A stretch of 64,000 nucleotides of DNA from Bacillota bacterium (lineage in GTDB: Bacteria; Bacillota; Clostridia; Oscillospirales; Ruminococcaceae), in assembly GCA_023388515.1 (NCBI GenBank), contig JAEWGD010000014.1:1-64000 (forward strand), in the 5' to 3' direction. The position numbers were made by a program, and so were the translations under genes. Below, piece by piece: positions 51,652 to 61,790 of this stretch (its first letter is position 1; each line of letters opens with the position of its first letter). The notes under the pieces were generated by a model. The model saw nothing but the letters and a program-made list of their open reading frames with translations, searched no databases and had not been told where the DNA came from.

Positions 51652-51679
51652 TTGCAATTTTGAAAAGTAATGATATAAT
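51652..51679 (+). promoter_or_regulatory. Promoter of the M23 peptidase gene
   Basis: TTGCAA, 16 bases, TATAAT. A hairpin (CGGCGTATTT with AAATAGCCG, about 51739-51765) lies just before the ribosome site and may affect translation. Confidence 0.55.
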
Positions 51680-51786
51680 GGTTACTAACGTAACTAATTT
51701 GTAACAATTATTAAGGGAAAAACGATTGTGTTACGGTCGGCGTATTTATTATCTGTTAAATAGCCGATTTGAAAGGAGCTGTTAAA

Positions 51787-53553
51787 ATGGAACCCGAACG
51801 TCTTGAAGATGAAGGTAAAGAAAAAGACGTTTTCCAGAGGAACGCTATAATTAAAAAAATGCAGGAATTATACAAAGAGGTTGAATACAATTTTTCTAAA
51901 AGTATGATAAAACTCGGAACTTGCATTACACGAACGCTAATGCTCGGTATTAAGAAAATCAAGAAGATGCTTGGTGGCGTGGGTGGTTGGTTCAAGAATA
52001 AAGGCTTGGTTGTGATGGAAAAGGTTGGCGACTTTGTTGTTGACTTGATAAAAAAACTTGCAAGTCCTATTGCGAATCGAAAGCAATGTGCCGAAGAGAT
52101 AAGAACTAATCTAAATATTGCAAAAAAGCTTGGCAAAAAAGCTTTCATAAAAGAAATTTTCAAAAGCTTTGGAAGATTTTATTCTGGGGCAGGAGGAATT
52201 TTATCAACTGCGTTTAATTATGTAGCACCCGTTGTTTCGGTAGCATTTTTGATTGGAATAGTCAATTGTGTGTCGGGACTTGAATATGGTTTAAGTGTTC
52301 AGTATAACGGGCAAGAAATGGGAATTGTTAATGAGGAGACTGATTTTGACGCTGCAACCAAAGAGGTTCAGAAAAGAATTGCTCAGGTTGATGGCGGTAC
52401 GGAATTAGAGTTTACTCCGAGATATTCGTTGAAGGTTATTAATAACAATGATGAATATGTAAATTCTGGTCAGTTGGCTGATAAGATGCTTAGTAGCTCT
52501 GATGCAGAATTAACAGAAGCCTTTGGAGTTTATGTTGATAATGAGTTTATTGGTGCGGTTACAAATAAGGATATCATTGCTCAGGAGCTTACAAATATGC
52601 TTGCAAACTGCGATACAAGTGGTAGTGCAACAGTTATTAAGTTTCAAAAGCAGGTTGATTATGTTAAGGGAATTTACCTAACGGATAGCCTTACTAAAGA
52701 AGCTGATTTAACGAAAAAACTACAAAGCACTCGCACAGAAGATTCGACTTATACTGTTGCAGAGAATGATACACCAATAGTTATTGCACAAAAATGCAAT
52801 ATGAGTTTAGAGGATTTGACGGCGTTAAATCCAGAACTTATTAATTCATGTGTTACAGGCGATGTTTTAAAAATCAAGAAAACTGTTAGTTATATGCCGA
52901 TAGAATATACAAGAGTCTTACAGACTACGGAATATATTGATTATAGCTCAGTTGAAGTGCAAACAAATACAATCTACAAGGGACAAAAAGCTGTTCTTAC
53001 AAAGGGAGTTAGAGGCGAGCAAACAAACGTCGAAAACGTATACTATGTAGATGGCATGGAAATCTCAAGAGAAGTTATTAGTTCACAGATTACAAAAGAA
53101 CCTGTTACAGAGGAAATCGGTGTAGGAACATATACCGCAAAACCTTCATCATCATCAAGTACCGCATTGGTTGGAAATGGTCAGTTTAGTTGGCCCGTTA
53201 ACGGTGGCTACATTAGTGACACATACGGAAGTAACAGAAACCATAAGGGTATTGATATTGCAGCACCATCGGGAACAGCGATATATGCTGCAGCAGACGG
53301 AGTAGTAATTTATTCAGGATGGGACTCAGGCGGATACGGAAACTGCATTAGAATTGATCATGGCAATGGATATGTAACTGTCTATGCACATAACAGTTCG
53401 ATGAGTGTTTCGGTAGGTGAAACGGTAACTAGGGGCGAATATATCGGTGGTGTTGGTACAACGGGAGATTCAACTGGAAATCACTTACACTTTGAAGTGA
53501 GATACAATGGAATTCCAAATAATCCAGCGAATTATATAAGCGTAAACAATTAG
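51787..53553 (+). CDS. M23 family metallopeptidase with LysM and G5 domains
   Basis: A membrane-anchored cell-wall endopeptidase of 588 aa. A cytosolic basic region (about residues 1-135) is followed by one membrane helix (about 140-165), a linker, a LysM domain that binds peptidoglycan (TVAENDTPIVIAQKCNMSLEDL, about 325-370), a G5 domain (about 375-455) and the M23 domain. Its zinc ligands are in NHKGIDIAA and HLHFEV, with YAHNSS as the catalytic His region. All are intact, so it should be active. The ATG at 51787 follows AAAGGAG. The unusually long cytosolic N-terminus could contact intracellular partners. Confidence 0.93.
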   Translation: MEPERLEDEGKEKDVFQRNAIIKKMQELYKEVEYNFSKSMIKLGTCITRTLMLGIKKIKKMLGGVGGWFKNKGLVVMEKVGDFVVDLIKKLASPIANRKQCAEEIRTNLNIAKKLGKKAFIKEIFKSFGRFYSGAGGILSTAFNYVAPVVSVAFLIGIVNCVSGLEYGLSVQYNGQEMGIVNEETDFDAATKEVQKRIAQVDGGTELEFTPRYSLKVINNNDEYVNSGQLADKMLSSSDAELTEAFGVYVDNEFIGAVTNKDIIAQELTNMLANCDTSGSATVIKFQKQVDYVKGIYLTDSLTKEADLTKKLQSTRTEDSTYTVAENDTPIVIAQKCNMSLEDLTALNPELINSCVTGDVLKIKKTVSYMPIEYTRVLQTTEYIDYSSVEVQTNTIYKGQKAVLTKGVRGEQTNVENVYYVDGMEISREVISSQITKEPVTEEIGVGTYTAKPSSSSSTALVGNGQFSWPVNGGYISDTYGSNRNHKGIDIAAPSGTAIYAAADGVVIYSGWDSGGYGNCIRIDHGNGYVTVYAHNSSMSVSVGETVTRGEYIGGVGTTGDSTGNHLHFEVRYNGIPNNPANYISVNN

Positions 53554-53563
53554 TTAATAAGGT

Positions 53564-53596
53564 AAGGGACAGTAAGCTGCTGTCCCTTATTTTTTT
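53564..53596 (+). terminator. Terminator of the M23 peptidase gene
   Basis: AAGGGACAG (53564-53572) pairs with CTGTCCCTT (53580-53588) and is followed by A and seven T. Confidence 0.9.
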
Positions 53597-53676
53597 GCAT
53601 TTAATATATGAATAATATGTGAACAAAGAATGAGCTTTGTTCACAGAAAGTTTACAATTAAATTTTTAAATAATAC

Positions 53677-53705
53677 TTGCAATGGTAAAGTGTGTGTGTT
53701 ATAAT
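53677..53705 (+). promoter_or_regulatory. Promoter of the S10 ribosomal operon
   Basis: TTGCAA, 17 bases, TATAAT. Transcription from about 53712 gives a leader of about 307 nt before rpsJ. Confidence 0.7.
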
Positions 53706-53711
53706 ATACAA

Positions 53712-53876
53712 GCGTGATTGCAAAAGATATGCGATGAAGCGAAAGGTTGCTGGCGGTATGCTGGGTAATTTTCGTGGAGTATGTCCGATTTTAAACCGGG
53801 CGAATGGAATAATGAACACTGTATGTGCTTTATGTATCTTGCGAATGCATGGAGTATACCCTTGTGTCTGTTTATT
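53712..53876 (+). promoter_or_regulatory. Structured leader of the S10 operon with repeated boxes
   Basis: The leader carries two related boxes, TGGAGTATGTCC (53775-53786) and TGGAGTATACCC (53850-53861), with GCGAATG beside each. Such repeats may be protein- or ribosome-related recognition sites. The 68-codon open frame here (53692-53898) has no ribosome site and is not believed. Confidence 0.5.
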
Positions 53877-53877
53877 G

Positions 53878-53921
53878 CTCGGAATCCTTAAATGGTAGGA
53901 TTTTCGAGTTTTTTTGTTTTT
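53878..53921 (+). terminator. Attenuator in the S10 operon leader
   Basis: A stem of about 11 bp (53878-53888 with 53897-53908, one bulge and one G-U) is followed by seven T, G and five T. It is a complete intrinsic terminator 98 bases upstream of rpsJ and inside its transcript, so the operon must be controlled by read-through. Confidence 0.75.
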
Positions 53922-54018
53922 GGAACACAGAACACACGGTAGCGTGTACGGAATTTCAATAGGATTGACTAAACTCAATTCCTTGCCCCCATAAATATTA
54001 CTTTAGGAGGCGAAAAAA

Positions 54019-54333
54019 ATGGCAGTCAACGAAAAAATCAGAATCAAGATTAAGGGCTATGAGCACGCAGTTGTTGATGCAGCAGCAAGTAAGATTGTTG
54101 AAGCGGCAAAAAGAAGCGGCGCAAGAGTTTCAGGACCTATCCCACTTCCTACTGACAAAGAGATTATAACAGTTCTTCGTGCAGTACACAAGTATAAGGA
54201 TAGCCGTGAGCAGTTTGAGCAGAGAACACACAAAAGACTTATCGATGTTATCAGACCAACTGCTAAGACAACAGATGCATTGCAAAACCTTGAAATTCCA
54301 GCAGGTGTAGATATTGTTATGGAGTTAAAATAA
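54019..54333 (+). CDS. rpsJ: 30S ribosomal protein S10
   Basis: Small-subunit head protein, also the NusE antitermination factor. 104 aa, normal length, with [18 protein letters not shown] at the start and the VSGPIPLPT and [18 protein letters not shown] loops. First gene of the S10-spc operon, behind an AGGAGG site. Its expression lies downstream of the leader attenuator. Confidence 0.98.
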   Translation: MAVNEKIRIKIKGYEHAVVDAAASKIVEAAKRSGARVSGPIPLPTDKEIITVLRAVHKYKDSREQFEQRTHKRLIDVIRPTAKTTDALQNLEIPAGVDIVMELK

Positions 54334-54355
54334 CATTGAGATAACCTGTTTGAAA

Positions 54356-54397
54356 TCTGCTTATTAAGAAGCAGATGTTTCAGTGATAGTCACTGAA
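54356..54397 (+). promoter_or_regulatory. Two intercistronic hairpins between rpsJ and rplC
   Basis: TCTGCTT (54356-54362) pairs with AAGCAGA (54369-54375), and TTCAGTGA (54379-54386) with TCACTGAA (54390-54397); both are perfect. There is no T tract, so these are RNA structures rather than terminators. They fill the 111-nt gap, the largest in the operon. Confidence 0.55.
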
Positions 54398-54444
54398 GGT
54401 CATGTTGGCAAACGTCAACCAATAACCTGATAGGAGGAAAACTC

Positions 54445-55080
54445 ATGAAAAAAGCAATTATCGGTAAGAAAATCGGTATGACTCAAATTTTTGATGCAGC
54501 AGGGAAAGTAATTCCTGTTACAGTAGTAGAAGCTGGACCTTGTGTTGTTGTTCAGAAGAAAACTATCGAAAATGATGGCTACGAATCTGTACAGCTAGGT
54601 TTCGGCGATATAAAGGCTCAGAACGTTAGCAAGCCAATGAAGGGTCACTTCGATAAGGCTGATGCAGCATATAAGAGAACTCTTAAGGAGTTTAGACTTA
54701 ATGATTGTACAGCAGTTAATGTGGGGGACATTTTGAAGGCAGATACATTCGCAATAGGTGATATTGTGGACGTGAGTGGTACAAGCAAGGGTAAAGGTTT
54801 CCAAGGAACAATAAAGCGATATAATTATGCTAAGTTAAAGGAAACCCATGGTACTGGTCCAGTTCATAGGCACGCTGGTTCATTGGGAGCTGCTTCATCA
54901 CCATCCCGTATATTTAAGGGAAAACGACTTCCAGGTCATATGGGAGCTGAAAAGGTAACAATTCAAAATCTTGAAGTTGTTAAGGTAGATGTAGAAAATA
55001 ATCTTATTGCACTAAGAGGTGCTATTCCTGGGCCTAACGGCGGAGTGGTTTGCATCATAAATAGTGTCAAGAAGGCTTAA
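54445..55080 (+). CDS. rplC: 50S ribosomal protein L3
   Basis: Large-subunit core protein near the peptidyl-transferase centre. 211 aa, with the typical [19 protein letters not shown] start and the [16 protein letters not shown] loop, then [18 protein letters not shown]. It follows rpsJ after a structured gap and precedes rplD by 18 bp. The start is behind AGGAGG. Confidence 0.98.
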   Translation: MKKAIIGKKIGMTQIFDAAGKVIPVTVVEAGPCVVVQKKTIENDGYESVQLGFGDIKAQNVSKPMKGHFDKADAAYKRTLKEFRLNDCTAVNVGDILKADTFAIGDIVDVSGTSKGKGFQGTIKRYNYAKLKETHGTGPVHRHAGSLGAASSPSRIFKGKRLPGHMGAEKVTIQNLEVVKVDVENNLIALRGAIPGPNGGVVCIINSVKKA

Positions 55081-55098
55081 TGGAAGGAGGAAACGTAG

Positions 55099-55722
55099 AT
55101 GTCTAAGGTTGCAGTATTTGATATGAATGGCAAACAGATTTCTGAAACTGAGGTTTCTGATGCTGTTTTTGGAATTACTCCTAATGAAGCTGTAATGCAC
55201 GCTATGGTGGTAAATTATCTTGCAAATCAACGTCAGGGTACTCAGTCAACTCTAACTCGTACAGAGGTAAGAGGTGGAGGAAGAAAGCCATGGAGGCAAA
55301 AGGGAACAGGTCATGCAAGACAAGGCTCGATTCGTGCTCCTCAATGGTATCATGGTGGTATTGCTTTAGGACCAAAGCCTAGAGATTACAGATACTCATT
55401 GAATAAGAAAGTAAGAAGACTAGCTATGAAGTCTGCTCTTTCCACAAAGCTTCAGGATAATAATTTTATTGTTTTAGATACATTGCAGATGGATGATTAT
55501 AAAACAAAGACAATGGTGAACATGCTTAATTCTTTGAATATCAGCGGAAAAGCACTTATTGTAATGCCAGAGGTAAACAACAAGATAATTAAGAGTGCAT
55601 CAAATATTCCAGGGATTAAAACAGCAGTGGTTAACACACTAAATGTTTACGATATACTCAATTATGATAAATTTATTGTGGTTAAATCCGCAATTGGGAA
55701 AATTGAGGAGGTGTATGCATAA
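55099..55722 (+). CDS. rplD: 50S ribosomal protein L4
   Basis: Lines the nascent-peptide exit tunnel. 207 aa, with the tunnel loop region EVRGGGRKPWRQKGTGHARQGSIRAPQW-type sequence (about residues 55-80), the site where macrolide-resistance changes occur. In E. coli L4 is the S10-operon repressor. Whether it acts on the leader here is unknown. Its end overlaps rplW by one base. Confidence 0.98.
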   Translation: MSKVAVFDMNGKQISETEVSDAVFGITPNEAVMHAMVVNYLANQRQGTQSTLTRTEVRGGGRKPWRQKGTGHARQGSIRAPQWYHGGIALGPKPRDYRYSLNKKVRRLAMKSALSTKLQDNNFIVLDTLQMDDYKTKTMVNMLNSLNISGKALIVMPEVNNKIIKSASNIPGIKTAVVNTLNVYDILNYDKFIVVKSAIGKIEEVYA

Positions 55723-56033
55723 TGAAAGCAGCACAGGATATCGTAATTAAACCGATTATTACAGAGAGAAGTGTTGACTGTCTTGAGCAAAGTAAATATA
55801 CTTTCAAGGTAGCGAAGAACGCTAACAAGCAGGAAATCAAGAAGGCAGTTGAAGAACTTTTTGATGTTGAAGTTACTAAGGTTCATACAATGAATTGCAA
55901 AGGGCGTACAAAGCGTGTAGGTAAATTTGTTGGTAAGAAGCCTGATTGGAAAAAAGCTATAGTTTCAGTTAATCCTGAACCAGATGGCAAAAACAAGAAG
56001 GGTACTATTGAATTCTTTGATAGCTTGCACTAA
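55722..56033 (+). CDS. rplW: 50S ribosomal protein L23
   Basis: Exit-site protein that docks trigger factor and SRP. 103 aa. IIKPIITERSVDCLEQSKYTF opens the protein, and VTKVHTMNCKGRTKRVGKFVG forms the extended loop. Its start overlaps the rplD stop (coupled translation). A small GGGAG/CTCCC hairpin lies in the gap before rplB. Confidence 0.98.
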   Translation: MKAAQDIVIKPIITERSVDCLEQSKYTFKVAKNANKQEIKKAVEELFDVEVTKVHTMNCKGRTKRVGKFVGKKPDWKKAIVSVNPEPDGKNKKGTIEFFDSLH

Positions 56034-56097
56034 ACTCATCTGAAAAAAAGTATGGGAGTAATGCTCCCGCAAAAACGCATTTTAAGGAGTGAAACAA

Positions 56098-56931
56098 ATG
56101 GCAATAAAAACCTACAAACCGACAACGCCATCACGTCGTCAGATGACTTGTACTGATTACTCACAGTTGTCGAAGGTTGCTCCAGAGAAAAGCTTGCTTG
56201 AGCCATTGAAAAAGAATTCAGGCAGAAATAGCTACGGCAGAATTACTGTTCGTCATAGAGGCGGCGGAGCAAGAAGAAAATATCGTATTATTGATTTTAA
56301 GCGTAATAAAGATAATATGGATGCAACAGTTATGACACTAGAATATGATCCAAATCGTTCAGCACATATTGCTTTAGTGAAATATGAAGATGGCGAGAAG
56401 CGTTATATTTTAGCTCCACATGAATTAAAGGTTGGAGATGTTATAAGATCAGGTGTAGATGCTGATATTAAGACAGGTAACACTAAGGAATTGGGCAATC
56501 TTCCTACTGGTACATTTATTCATAATATTGAGATGCATCCTGGTAGGGGTGGTCAGCTAGTTCGTTCAGCAGGAAATTCAGCTCAGCTTATGGCTAAGGA
56601 AGGCAAGTATGCTTTGCTAAGACTTCCATCAGGCGAGTTAAGAAAAGTTCCAATTAACTGTAGAGCTACTATAGGTCAGGTAAGTAATATCGACCATGAA
56701 AACGTAAACTACGGTAAAGCTGGTAGAGTACGTCACATGGGATGGCGTCCAACAGTTCGTGGTTCAGTAATGAACCCTTGCGATCACCCACACGGTGGTG
56801 GTGAAGGAAAAGCACCAATCGGACGTCCAGGACCAGTTACTCCATGGGGCAAGCCTACACTAGGATACAAGACACGAAAGAAGAAGAATCAATCTGACAA
56901 ATATATCGTAAAACGCAGAAATAGTAAGTAA
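56098..56931 (+). CDS. rplB: 50S ribosomal protein L2
   Basis: A highly conserved 23S-binding protein needed for peptidyl transfer. 277 aa from the ATG at 56098 behind AAGGAG, the standard length. [16 protein letters not shown] begins it; [22 protein letters not shown] and the [20 protein letters not shown] segment with the key His are intact. Confidence 0.98.
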   Translation: MAIKTYKPTTPSRRQMTCTDYSQLSKVAPEKSLLEPLKKNSGRNSYGRITVRHRGGGARRKYRIIDFKRNKDNMDATVMTLEYDPNRSAHIALVKYEDGEKRYILAPHELKVGDVIRSGVDADIKTGNTKELGNLPTGTFIHNIEMHPGRGGQLVRSAGNSAQLMAKEGKYALLRLPSGELRKVPINCRATIGQVSNIDHENVNYGKAGRVRHMGWRPTVRGSVMNPCDHPHGGGEGKAPIGRPGPVTPWGKPTLGYKTRKKKNQSDKYIVKRRNSK

Positions 56932-56954
56932 AGCGAAAGGAGGAAGATGAATAA

Positions 56955-57239
56955 ATGAGCAGAAGCGTCAAGAAAGGCCCTTATGTGCAAGAGGTGCTTT
57001 TGAAGAGAATTATGCAGATGAATGAAGCAGAAGAAAAGAAAGTTCTGAAAAGCTGGAGCCGTTCATCAACAATTTTCCCTGATTTCGTTGGACATACTAT
57101 TGCCGTTCATGATGGCCGTAAACATGTTCCTGTATATGTAACTGAGGACATGGTAGGTCACAAGTTAGGTGAATTTGCACCTACAAGGACCTATAAGGGT
57201 CATGCAGGTTCAAGAGTATCTAACAACGGAAAGAAATAG
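56955..57239 (+). CDS. rpsS: 30S ribosomal protein S19
   Basis: Head protein that contacts the A-site tRNA region with S13. 94 aa. [18 protein letters not shown] opens it, with [31 protein letters not shown] in the core. Located 23 bp after rplB. Confidence 0.98.
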   Translation: MSRSVKKGPYVQEVLLKRIMQMNEAEEKKVLKSWSRSSTIFPDFVGHTIAVHDGRKHVPVYVTEDMVGHKLGEFAPTRTYKGHAGSRVSNNGKK

Positions 57240-57256
57240 CGGAAGGAGGAGTTCAA

Positions 57257-57592
57257 ATGGAAGCAAAAGCAATTTTGAGGAATATTCGTATATCCCCTCG
57301 AAAGGTGCAAATCGTTCTTGATTTGATCAGAAATAAATCAACTGAAGTGGCATTGGCTACTTTGAAATACACACCGAAAGCTGCTTGCGAACCTTTGGAA
57401 AAGCTTTTGAAGTCCGCTATGGCAAACGCAGAAAACAATAACAATATGGATGTAAATAAACTTTATATTTCAGAATGTTTCGTTTGTCCGGGACCAACAA
57501 TGAAGCGAATTATGCCAAGGGCACAAGGCAGGGCGTTTCGTATACTAAAGAGATCATCGCATATTACAATTGTTCTTAAAGAAAAAGAATAA
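57257..57592 (+). CDS. rplV: 50S ribosomal protein L22
   Basis: Exit-tunnel protein whose beta-hairpin lies near L4. 111 aa. [25 protein letters not shown] opens it, and the hairpin [24 protein letters not shown] is intact, with no macrolide-type deletion visible. Ribosome site GGAGGAG. Confidence 0.98.
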   Translation: MEAKAILRNIRISPRKVQIVLDLIRNKSTEVALATLKYTPKAACEPLEKLLKSAMANAENNNNMDVNKLYISECFVCPGPTMKRIMPRAQGRAFRILKRSSHITIVLKEKE

Positions 57593-57611
57593 TCCCAAGA
57601 GGAGGTAAACT

Positions 57612-58334
57612 ATGGGCCAAAAAATTAATCCACACGGTTTTCGTGTCGGCGTTATAAAGAGTTGGGATTCACGCTGGTTTGCTAATAAGTCAGATTTTGG
57701 CGATACTCTTGTTGAGGACTATAACGTTCGTAATTTCATCAAGAAAACTCTATATTCTGCTGGCGTACCAAGAATTGAGATTGAACGTTTCGCTGATAAA
57801 GTTAGAATCCACATTCACTGTGCAAAGCCTGGTATTGTAATTGGTAGGGGTGGCACAGAGATTGACAAACTACGAGTAAAGCTTGTAAAAATGATGAACA
57901 ACAAGAATGTTTCATTAAACATTGTTGAAGTAAAGTCACCTGATTTGAGTGCACAGCTAGTTGCTGAAAAGATTGCACTAGACCTTGAAAACAGAGTATC
58001 TTTCAGACGTGCTATGAAGCAGTCGATTGGAAGAGCAATGCGTTTAGGGGTAAAGGGTATCAAAACTAGGGTATCTGGTCGTTTGGGCGGTGCAGAAATT
58101 GCTAGATCAGAAAGCTATAATGAGGGAACAATCCCACTGCAAACCATAAGAGCTGATATTGATTATGGTACAGCAGAAGCACATACAACATACGGTCTTA
58201 TTGGTGTGAAGGTATGGCTATATAAGGGTGAAGTTTTAAAGGGTGAGGCTCGCACAACTGAGGTAGAAAAGCCAAAGCCAAGAAGAAATCAAAGAGTAGG
58301 AGGTAACAATTATGCTGCTTCCAAAAAGAGTTAA
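57612..58334 (+). CDS. rpsC: 30S ribosomal protein S3
   Basis: Forms part of the mRNA entry channel. 240 aa with a KH domain ([19 protein letters not shown], about residues 75-95) and the C-terminal S3 domain with [21 protein letters not shown] basic tail of about 30 residues ends the protein. It overlaps rplP by 23 bp. Confidence 0.98.
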   Translation: MGQKINPHGFRVGVIKSWDSRWFANKSDFGDTLVEDYNVRNFIKKTLYSAGVPRIEIERFADKVRIHIHCAKPGIVIGRGGTEIDKLRVKLVKMMNNKNVSLNIVEVKSPDLSAQLVAEKIALDLENRVSFRRAMKQSIGRAMRLGVKGIKTRVSGRLGGAEIARSESYNEGTIPLQTIRADIDYGTAEAHTTYGLIGVKVWLYKGEVLKGEARTTEVEKPKPRRNQRVGGNNYAASKKS

Positions 58335-58749
58335 GTATCGTAGAGTTCATAGAGGACGTATGACAGGAAAGGCAACTAGAGGTAACACTATTTCTAATGG
58401 TCAATACGGCTTACAGGCTACAGAGCCATCATGGATTACTTCAAACCAGATTGAATCTGCTCGTATTGCTATGACACGTTATATCAAGCGTGGAGGTCAA
58501 GTTTGGATAAAGATATTTCCAGATAAGCCTGTTACCGAAAAGCCAGCTGAAACTCGAATGGGTTCAGGAAAAGGATCGCCAGAGTATTGGGTTGCAGTTG
58601 TTAAGCCAGGTAGGGTTTTGTTTGAAATAGCAGGTGTTGACGAGGAAGTAGCTAGAGAAGCTATGAGACTTGCGATGCACAAGCTTCCTGTCAAATGCAA
58701 GTTTATAACAAAAGAAGCAGAAGGAGGGGAGCAAAATGAAAGCGTCTGA
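58312..58749 (+). CDS. rplP: 50S ribosomal protein L16
   Basis: Sits near the A-site tRNA elbow. 145 aa. [17 protein letters not shown] opens it, with [20 protein letters not shown] and [21 protein letters not shown] in the core. Its start lies inside the rpsC frame (AGGAGG within rpsC) and it overlaps rpmC by 14 bp, so translation of all three is coupled. Confidence 0.98.
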   Translation: MLLPKRVKYRRVHRGRMTGKATRGNTISNGQYGLQATEPSWITSNQIESARIAMTRYIKRGGQVWIKIFPDKPVTEKPAETRMGSGKGSPEYWVAVVKPGRVLFEIAGVDEEVAREAMRLAMHKLPVKCKFITKEAEGGEQNESV

Positions 58750-58942
58750 GATTAGAGATTTATCAGTTGATGAGATGAATGAAAAGCTAGTTGATTTAAA
58801 GAAGGAGCTTTTCGCTCTCCGTTTCCAACATGCCGTAAATCAGCTTGATAATACAGCTCGACTTAAAGATGTTAAGAAGGACATGGCACGAATCAAGACT
58901 GTTCTTCAAAGCGTACAAATTAAGTCTGGCGTTCAACAGTAG
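58736..58942 (+). CDS. rpmC: 50S ribosomal protein L29
   Basis: A small helical hairpin protein at the exit site. 68 aa, with the typical [31 protein letters not shown] segment in pieces. It starts inside rplP behind AGGAGGGG. Confidence 0.97.
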   Translation: MKASEIRDLSVDEMNEKLVDLKKELFALRFQHAVNQLDNTARLKDVKKDMARIKTVLQSVQIKSGVQQ

Positions 58943-58960
58943 GAAAGGGAGGTTTAGTTA

Positions 58961-59218
58961 ATGTCTGAGAGAAACCTTAGAAAAACAAGGGTAGGTATGA
59001 TAGTAAGCGATAAGATGGATAAGACAGTAGTAGTTGCTATCGTAGACAATGTTAAACACCCACTCTATAAGAAAATTATTAAGCGTACTGTTAAAATTAA
59101 AGCACATGATGAAATGAATGAGTGCAAAATTGGCGACAGGGTGCAAATAATGGAAACCCGTCCGTTGTCGAAAGACAAGAGATGGAGAGTAACAAACATT
59201 GTCCAAAAGGCTAAGTAA
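58961..59218 (+). CDS. rpsQ: 30S ribosomal protein S17
   Basis: A primary 16S-binding protein of the OB fold. 85 aa: [20 protein letters not shown], then [22 protein letters not shown]. It is the last gene of the S10 half. An 83-bp gap with a small TTATGC/GCATAA hairpin separates it from rplN, which begins the spc half; no terminator is present. Confidence 0.98.
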   Translation: MSERNLRKTRVGMIVSDKMDKTVVVAIVDNVKHPLYKKIIKRTVKIKAHDEMNECKIGDRVQIMETRPLSKDKRWRVTNIVQKAK

Positions 59219-59301
59219 TCTAATAAAAACTGAGTTAAGTATAGAGTAGGGAATTATGCAAAAAAGCATAAGTTTCTAGCTTTTGAAAGGAGGAACTCGC
59301 T

Positions 59302-59670
59302 GTGGTACAGATGCAGAGTTATCTAAAAGTTGCAGACAACACTGGAGCAAAAGAAATTATGTGTATCAGAGTTTTGGGCGGAACCCGCAGAAGATATGCA
59401 AATATTGGAGATGTTATTGTTGCTTCTGTAAAGAAGGCAACACCCGGTGGCGTTGTTAAGAAGGGTGACGTAATCAAGGCAGTTATTGTTCGTTCAGCAA
59501 AGGGATTGAGAAGAGAAGACGGAACTTACATTCGCTTTGATGAAAACGCAGCAGTAATTATAAAAGATGATAAAAATCCGAGAGGAACTCGTATTTTTGG
59601 GCCGGTAGCAAGGGAACTTCGTGAAAAGGAATATATGAAAATATTAAGCCTTGCTCCCGAAGTACTATAA
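59302..59670 (+). CDS. rplN: 50S ribosomal protein L14
   Basis: Subunit-interface protein. 122 aa, starting with GTG behind [47 protein letters not shown] and the C-terminal [20 protein letters not shown] are standard. First gene of the spc part. Confidence 0.98.
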   Translation: MVQMQSYLKVADNTGAKEIMCIRVLGGTRRRYANIGDVIVASVKKATPGGVVKKGDVIKAVIVRSAKGLRREDGTYIRFDENAAVIIKDDKNPRGTRIFGPVARELREKEYMKILSLAPEVL

Positions 59671-59684
59671 TGGAGGTGTCATAG

Positions 59685-60029
59685 ATGAATAAGGTTCATG
59701 TAAAAACCGGTGACACTGTTGTATTGCTCAAAGGCAAGTATGAGGATAAATACACCAAAACCGGTTCTAGAAGAACAGGTAAAGTGCTTGAGGTAAGCCC
59801 TAAGGAAGATAAAGTAATAGTTGAGGGAATTAACCTTGTAACAAAGCATGTAAAACCAAACAGTATGGGTCAGGTTGGCGGAATTATCATGGCGGAGGCT
59901 GCGATTTATTCATCAAAGGTGCAACTAGTTTGCCCTAAGTGTAATAAATCAACAAGAGTCGGTCGTGCAATTCAAGCTGATGGAACTAAAAAACGTGTTT
60001 GTAAAAAATGCGGAGAATCATTTAAGTAA
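59685..60029 (+). CDS. rplX: 50S ribosomal protein L24
   Basis: Assembly-initiator protein at the exit site. 114 aa with the KOW motif ([16 protein letters not shown]). The C-terminus carries two CxxC pairs ([12 protein letters not shown] and CKKCGESFK), a zinc-ribbon form seen in a number of Firmicutes. It lies 15 bp after rplN. Confidence 0.97.
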   Translation: MNKVHVKTGDTVVLLKGKYEDKYTKTGSRRTGKVLEVSPKEDKVIVEGINLVTKHVKPNSMGQVGGIIMAEAAIYSSKVQLVCPKCNKSTRVGRAIQADGTKKRVCKKCGESFK

Positions 60030-60041
60030 AGGAGAAACGAC

Positions 60042-60581
60042 ATGGCTAGATTAAAGGAACATTTTGTTAGCAATGTAGCTCCTGCTATGATGAAAAAGTT
60101 CGGCTACAAGAATGTAATGGAAATTCCAAGACTTCATAAGGTAGTTATAAATGTTGGTGCTGGTGAAGCTAAGGAAAACACAAAGATTATAGATGCAATT
60201 TTAAATGACATTGCAATTATAACCGGACAAAAACCTATTGTTTGCAGAGCTAAGAAGTCAGTTGCTAACTTTAAATTGCGTGAGGGAATGCCAATAGGTG
60301 TTAAGGTTACTTTGAGAAGCGAAAAGATGTATGAGTTTGTTGATAAGCTTTTTAATGTTGCTTTTCCTCGTGTTCGTGATTTCAGGGGCATAAACGCAAA
60401 TTCATTTGATGGTAGGGGCAATTACTCTACAGGTATCAAAGAGCAATTAATTTTTCCAGAAATAGAGTATGACAAAATTGATAAAGTAAGAGGAATGGAT
60501 ATCAACTTTATCACAACCGCAAAGACCGATGAGGAAGCAAAAGAGTTACTAGCATTGCTAGGTGCTCCATTTGCTAAGTAG
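60042..60581 (+). CDS. rplE: 50S ribosomal protein L5
   Basis: A 5S rRNA-binding protein of the central protuberance. 179 aa. [44 protein letters not shown] and [28 protein letters not shown] (in pieces) are the family blocks. Ribosome site AAAGGAG. Confidence 0.98.
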   Translation: MARLKEHFVSNVAPAMMKKFGYKNVMEIPRLHKVVINVGAGEAKENTKIIDAILNDIAIITGQKPIVCRAKKSVANFKLREGMPIGVKVTLRSEKMYEFVDKLFNVAFPRVRDFRGINANSFDGRGNYSTGIKEQLIFPEIEYDKIDKVRGMDINFITTAKTDEEAKELLALLGAPFAK

Positions 60582-60598
60582 TTAGGGAGGATAAAGCA

Positions 60599-60784
60599 AT
60601 GGCAAAAAAGGCAATGGTATTAAAACAGCAAGCGACTCCCAAATTTTCCACAAGAGCATACAATAGATGCAAGATATGTGGAAGACCTCATGCGTATCTT
60701 AGAAAATACGGAGTTTGCCGTATATGTTTCAGAGAATTAGCACATGATGGTCAGATTCCAGGAGTTAGAAAAGCTAGCTGGTAA
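60599..60784 (+). CDS. rpsZ: 30S ribosomal protein S14, zinc-binding type Z
   Basis: 61 aa, the short zinc form (S14p type Z). [10 protein letters not shown] and CRICFREL supply the four cysteines. This form is typical of Gram-positives and needs zinc, whereas the zinc-independent rpsN paralogue, if any, would be elsewhere. Confidence 0.97.
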   Translation: MAKKAMVLKQQATPKFSTRAYNRCKICGRPHAYLRKYGVCRICFRELAHDGQIPGVRKASW

Positions 60785-60814
60785 TAAGTAAGTTACAAAA
60801 GGAGGTCATTCGGC

Positions 60815-61213
60815 ATGCAGATTACAGATGCAATAGCAGATATTCTGACTAGAATTCGTAATGCAAATACAGCAAAGCACGCCACGGTTGACGTTCCCTC
60901 TTCCAATATTAAGAAGTCTATAACACAAATTCTTGTTGATGAAGGGTATGTTAAGGGCTATCAGGTAATTGAGGATGGTAAGCAGGGTATAATCAGAATT
61001 ACTTTAAAGTATGGTGACAATAAAACACCGATTATTACAGGTTTACGCAGGGTGTCAAAGCCAGGTTTACGTATATATTCAAGCTGTATGGATATGCCAA
61101 AGGTAAGAAGAGGGCTTGGAATTGCAGTTATATCCACATCAAAGGGAGTAATGACTGATAAGAAGGCTCGTGAACTTAACGTAGGCGGAGAAGTACTAGC
61201 ATTTATTTGGTAA
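60815..61213 (+). CDS. rpsH: 30S ribosomal protein S8
   Basis: A primary 16S binder; in E. coli it represses the spc operon. 132 aa: [20 protein letters not shown] and the C-terminal [25 protein letters not shown] are standard. Ribosome site AAAGGAGG. Confidence 0.98.
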   Translation: MQITDAIADILTRIRNANTAKHATVDVPSSNIKKSITQILVDEGYVKGYQVIEDGKQGIIRITLKYGDNKTPIITGLRRVSKPGLRIYSSCMDMPKVRRGLGIAVISTSKGVMTDKKARELNVGGEVLAFIW

Positions 61214-61226
61214 GGAGGACACGAAG

Positions 61227-61772
61227 ATGTCAAGAATAGGTAAGATGCCAATTAGTGTCCCTGCCGGTGTAGATGTTAAAAGTGAAAACAACTTGATAAC
61301 CGTAAAGGGTCCTAAGGGCGAATTGGTAAAACAGTATTCACATGAAATGATAATAGAAATTGCTGATGGACAAATCACAGTGACACGTCCTTCAGATAAG
61401 AAAGACCACAGAGCTTTACATGGTCTTACAAGAACTTTGATTTCTAACATGATAGATGGCGTAGTTACTGGGTTCACAAAGAACTTGGAAATAGAAGGCG
61501 TTGGATATCGTGCAGCAAAGCAAGGGAATAAGCTTGTAATGAACATTGGTTTTTCACATCAAGTAATATTTGAAGAAGGAAACGGTATTACAATTGATGT
61601 GCCACAACCAACAAAAATCATAGTTAGCGGTATTGATAAACAGGCTGTTGGGCAAATTGCTGCTGAAATACGCAGAAGCCGTCCACCAGAACCTTACAAA
61701 GGTAAGGGTATCAGATACGCTGGCGAACGTATAATCCGCAAAGAAGGAAAAGCCGGTAAGGGCAAGAAGTAA
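61227..61772 (+). CDS. rplF: 50S ribosomal protein L6
   Basis: A two-domain protein near the sarcin-ricin loop. 181 aa: [30 protein letters not shown], and the C-terminal [19 protein letters not shown]. It lies 13 bp after rpsH. Confidence 0.98.
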   Translation: MSRIGKMPISVPAGVDVKSENNLITVKGPKGELVKQYSHEMIIEIADGQITVTRPSDKKDHRALHGLTRTLISNMIDGVVTGFTKNLEIEGVGYRAAKQGNKLVMNIGFSHQVIFEEGNGITIDVPQPTKIIVSGIDKQAVGQIAAEIRRSRPPEPYKGKGIRYAGERIIRKEGKAGKGKK

Positions 61773-61790
61773 ATAAAGGAGTGAAACGCA

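Noticed and set aside
53692..53898. 68-codon open frame in the S10 leader
   Set aside because: No proper ribosome site, and it covers the conserved-looking leader boxes and attenuator; RNA regulation explains the region better.
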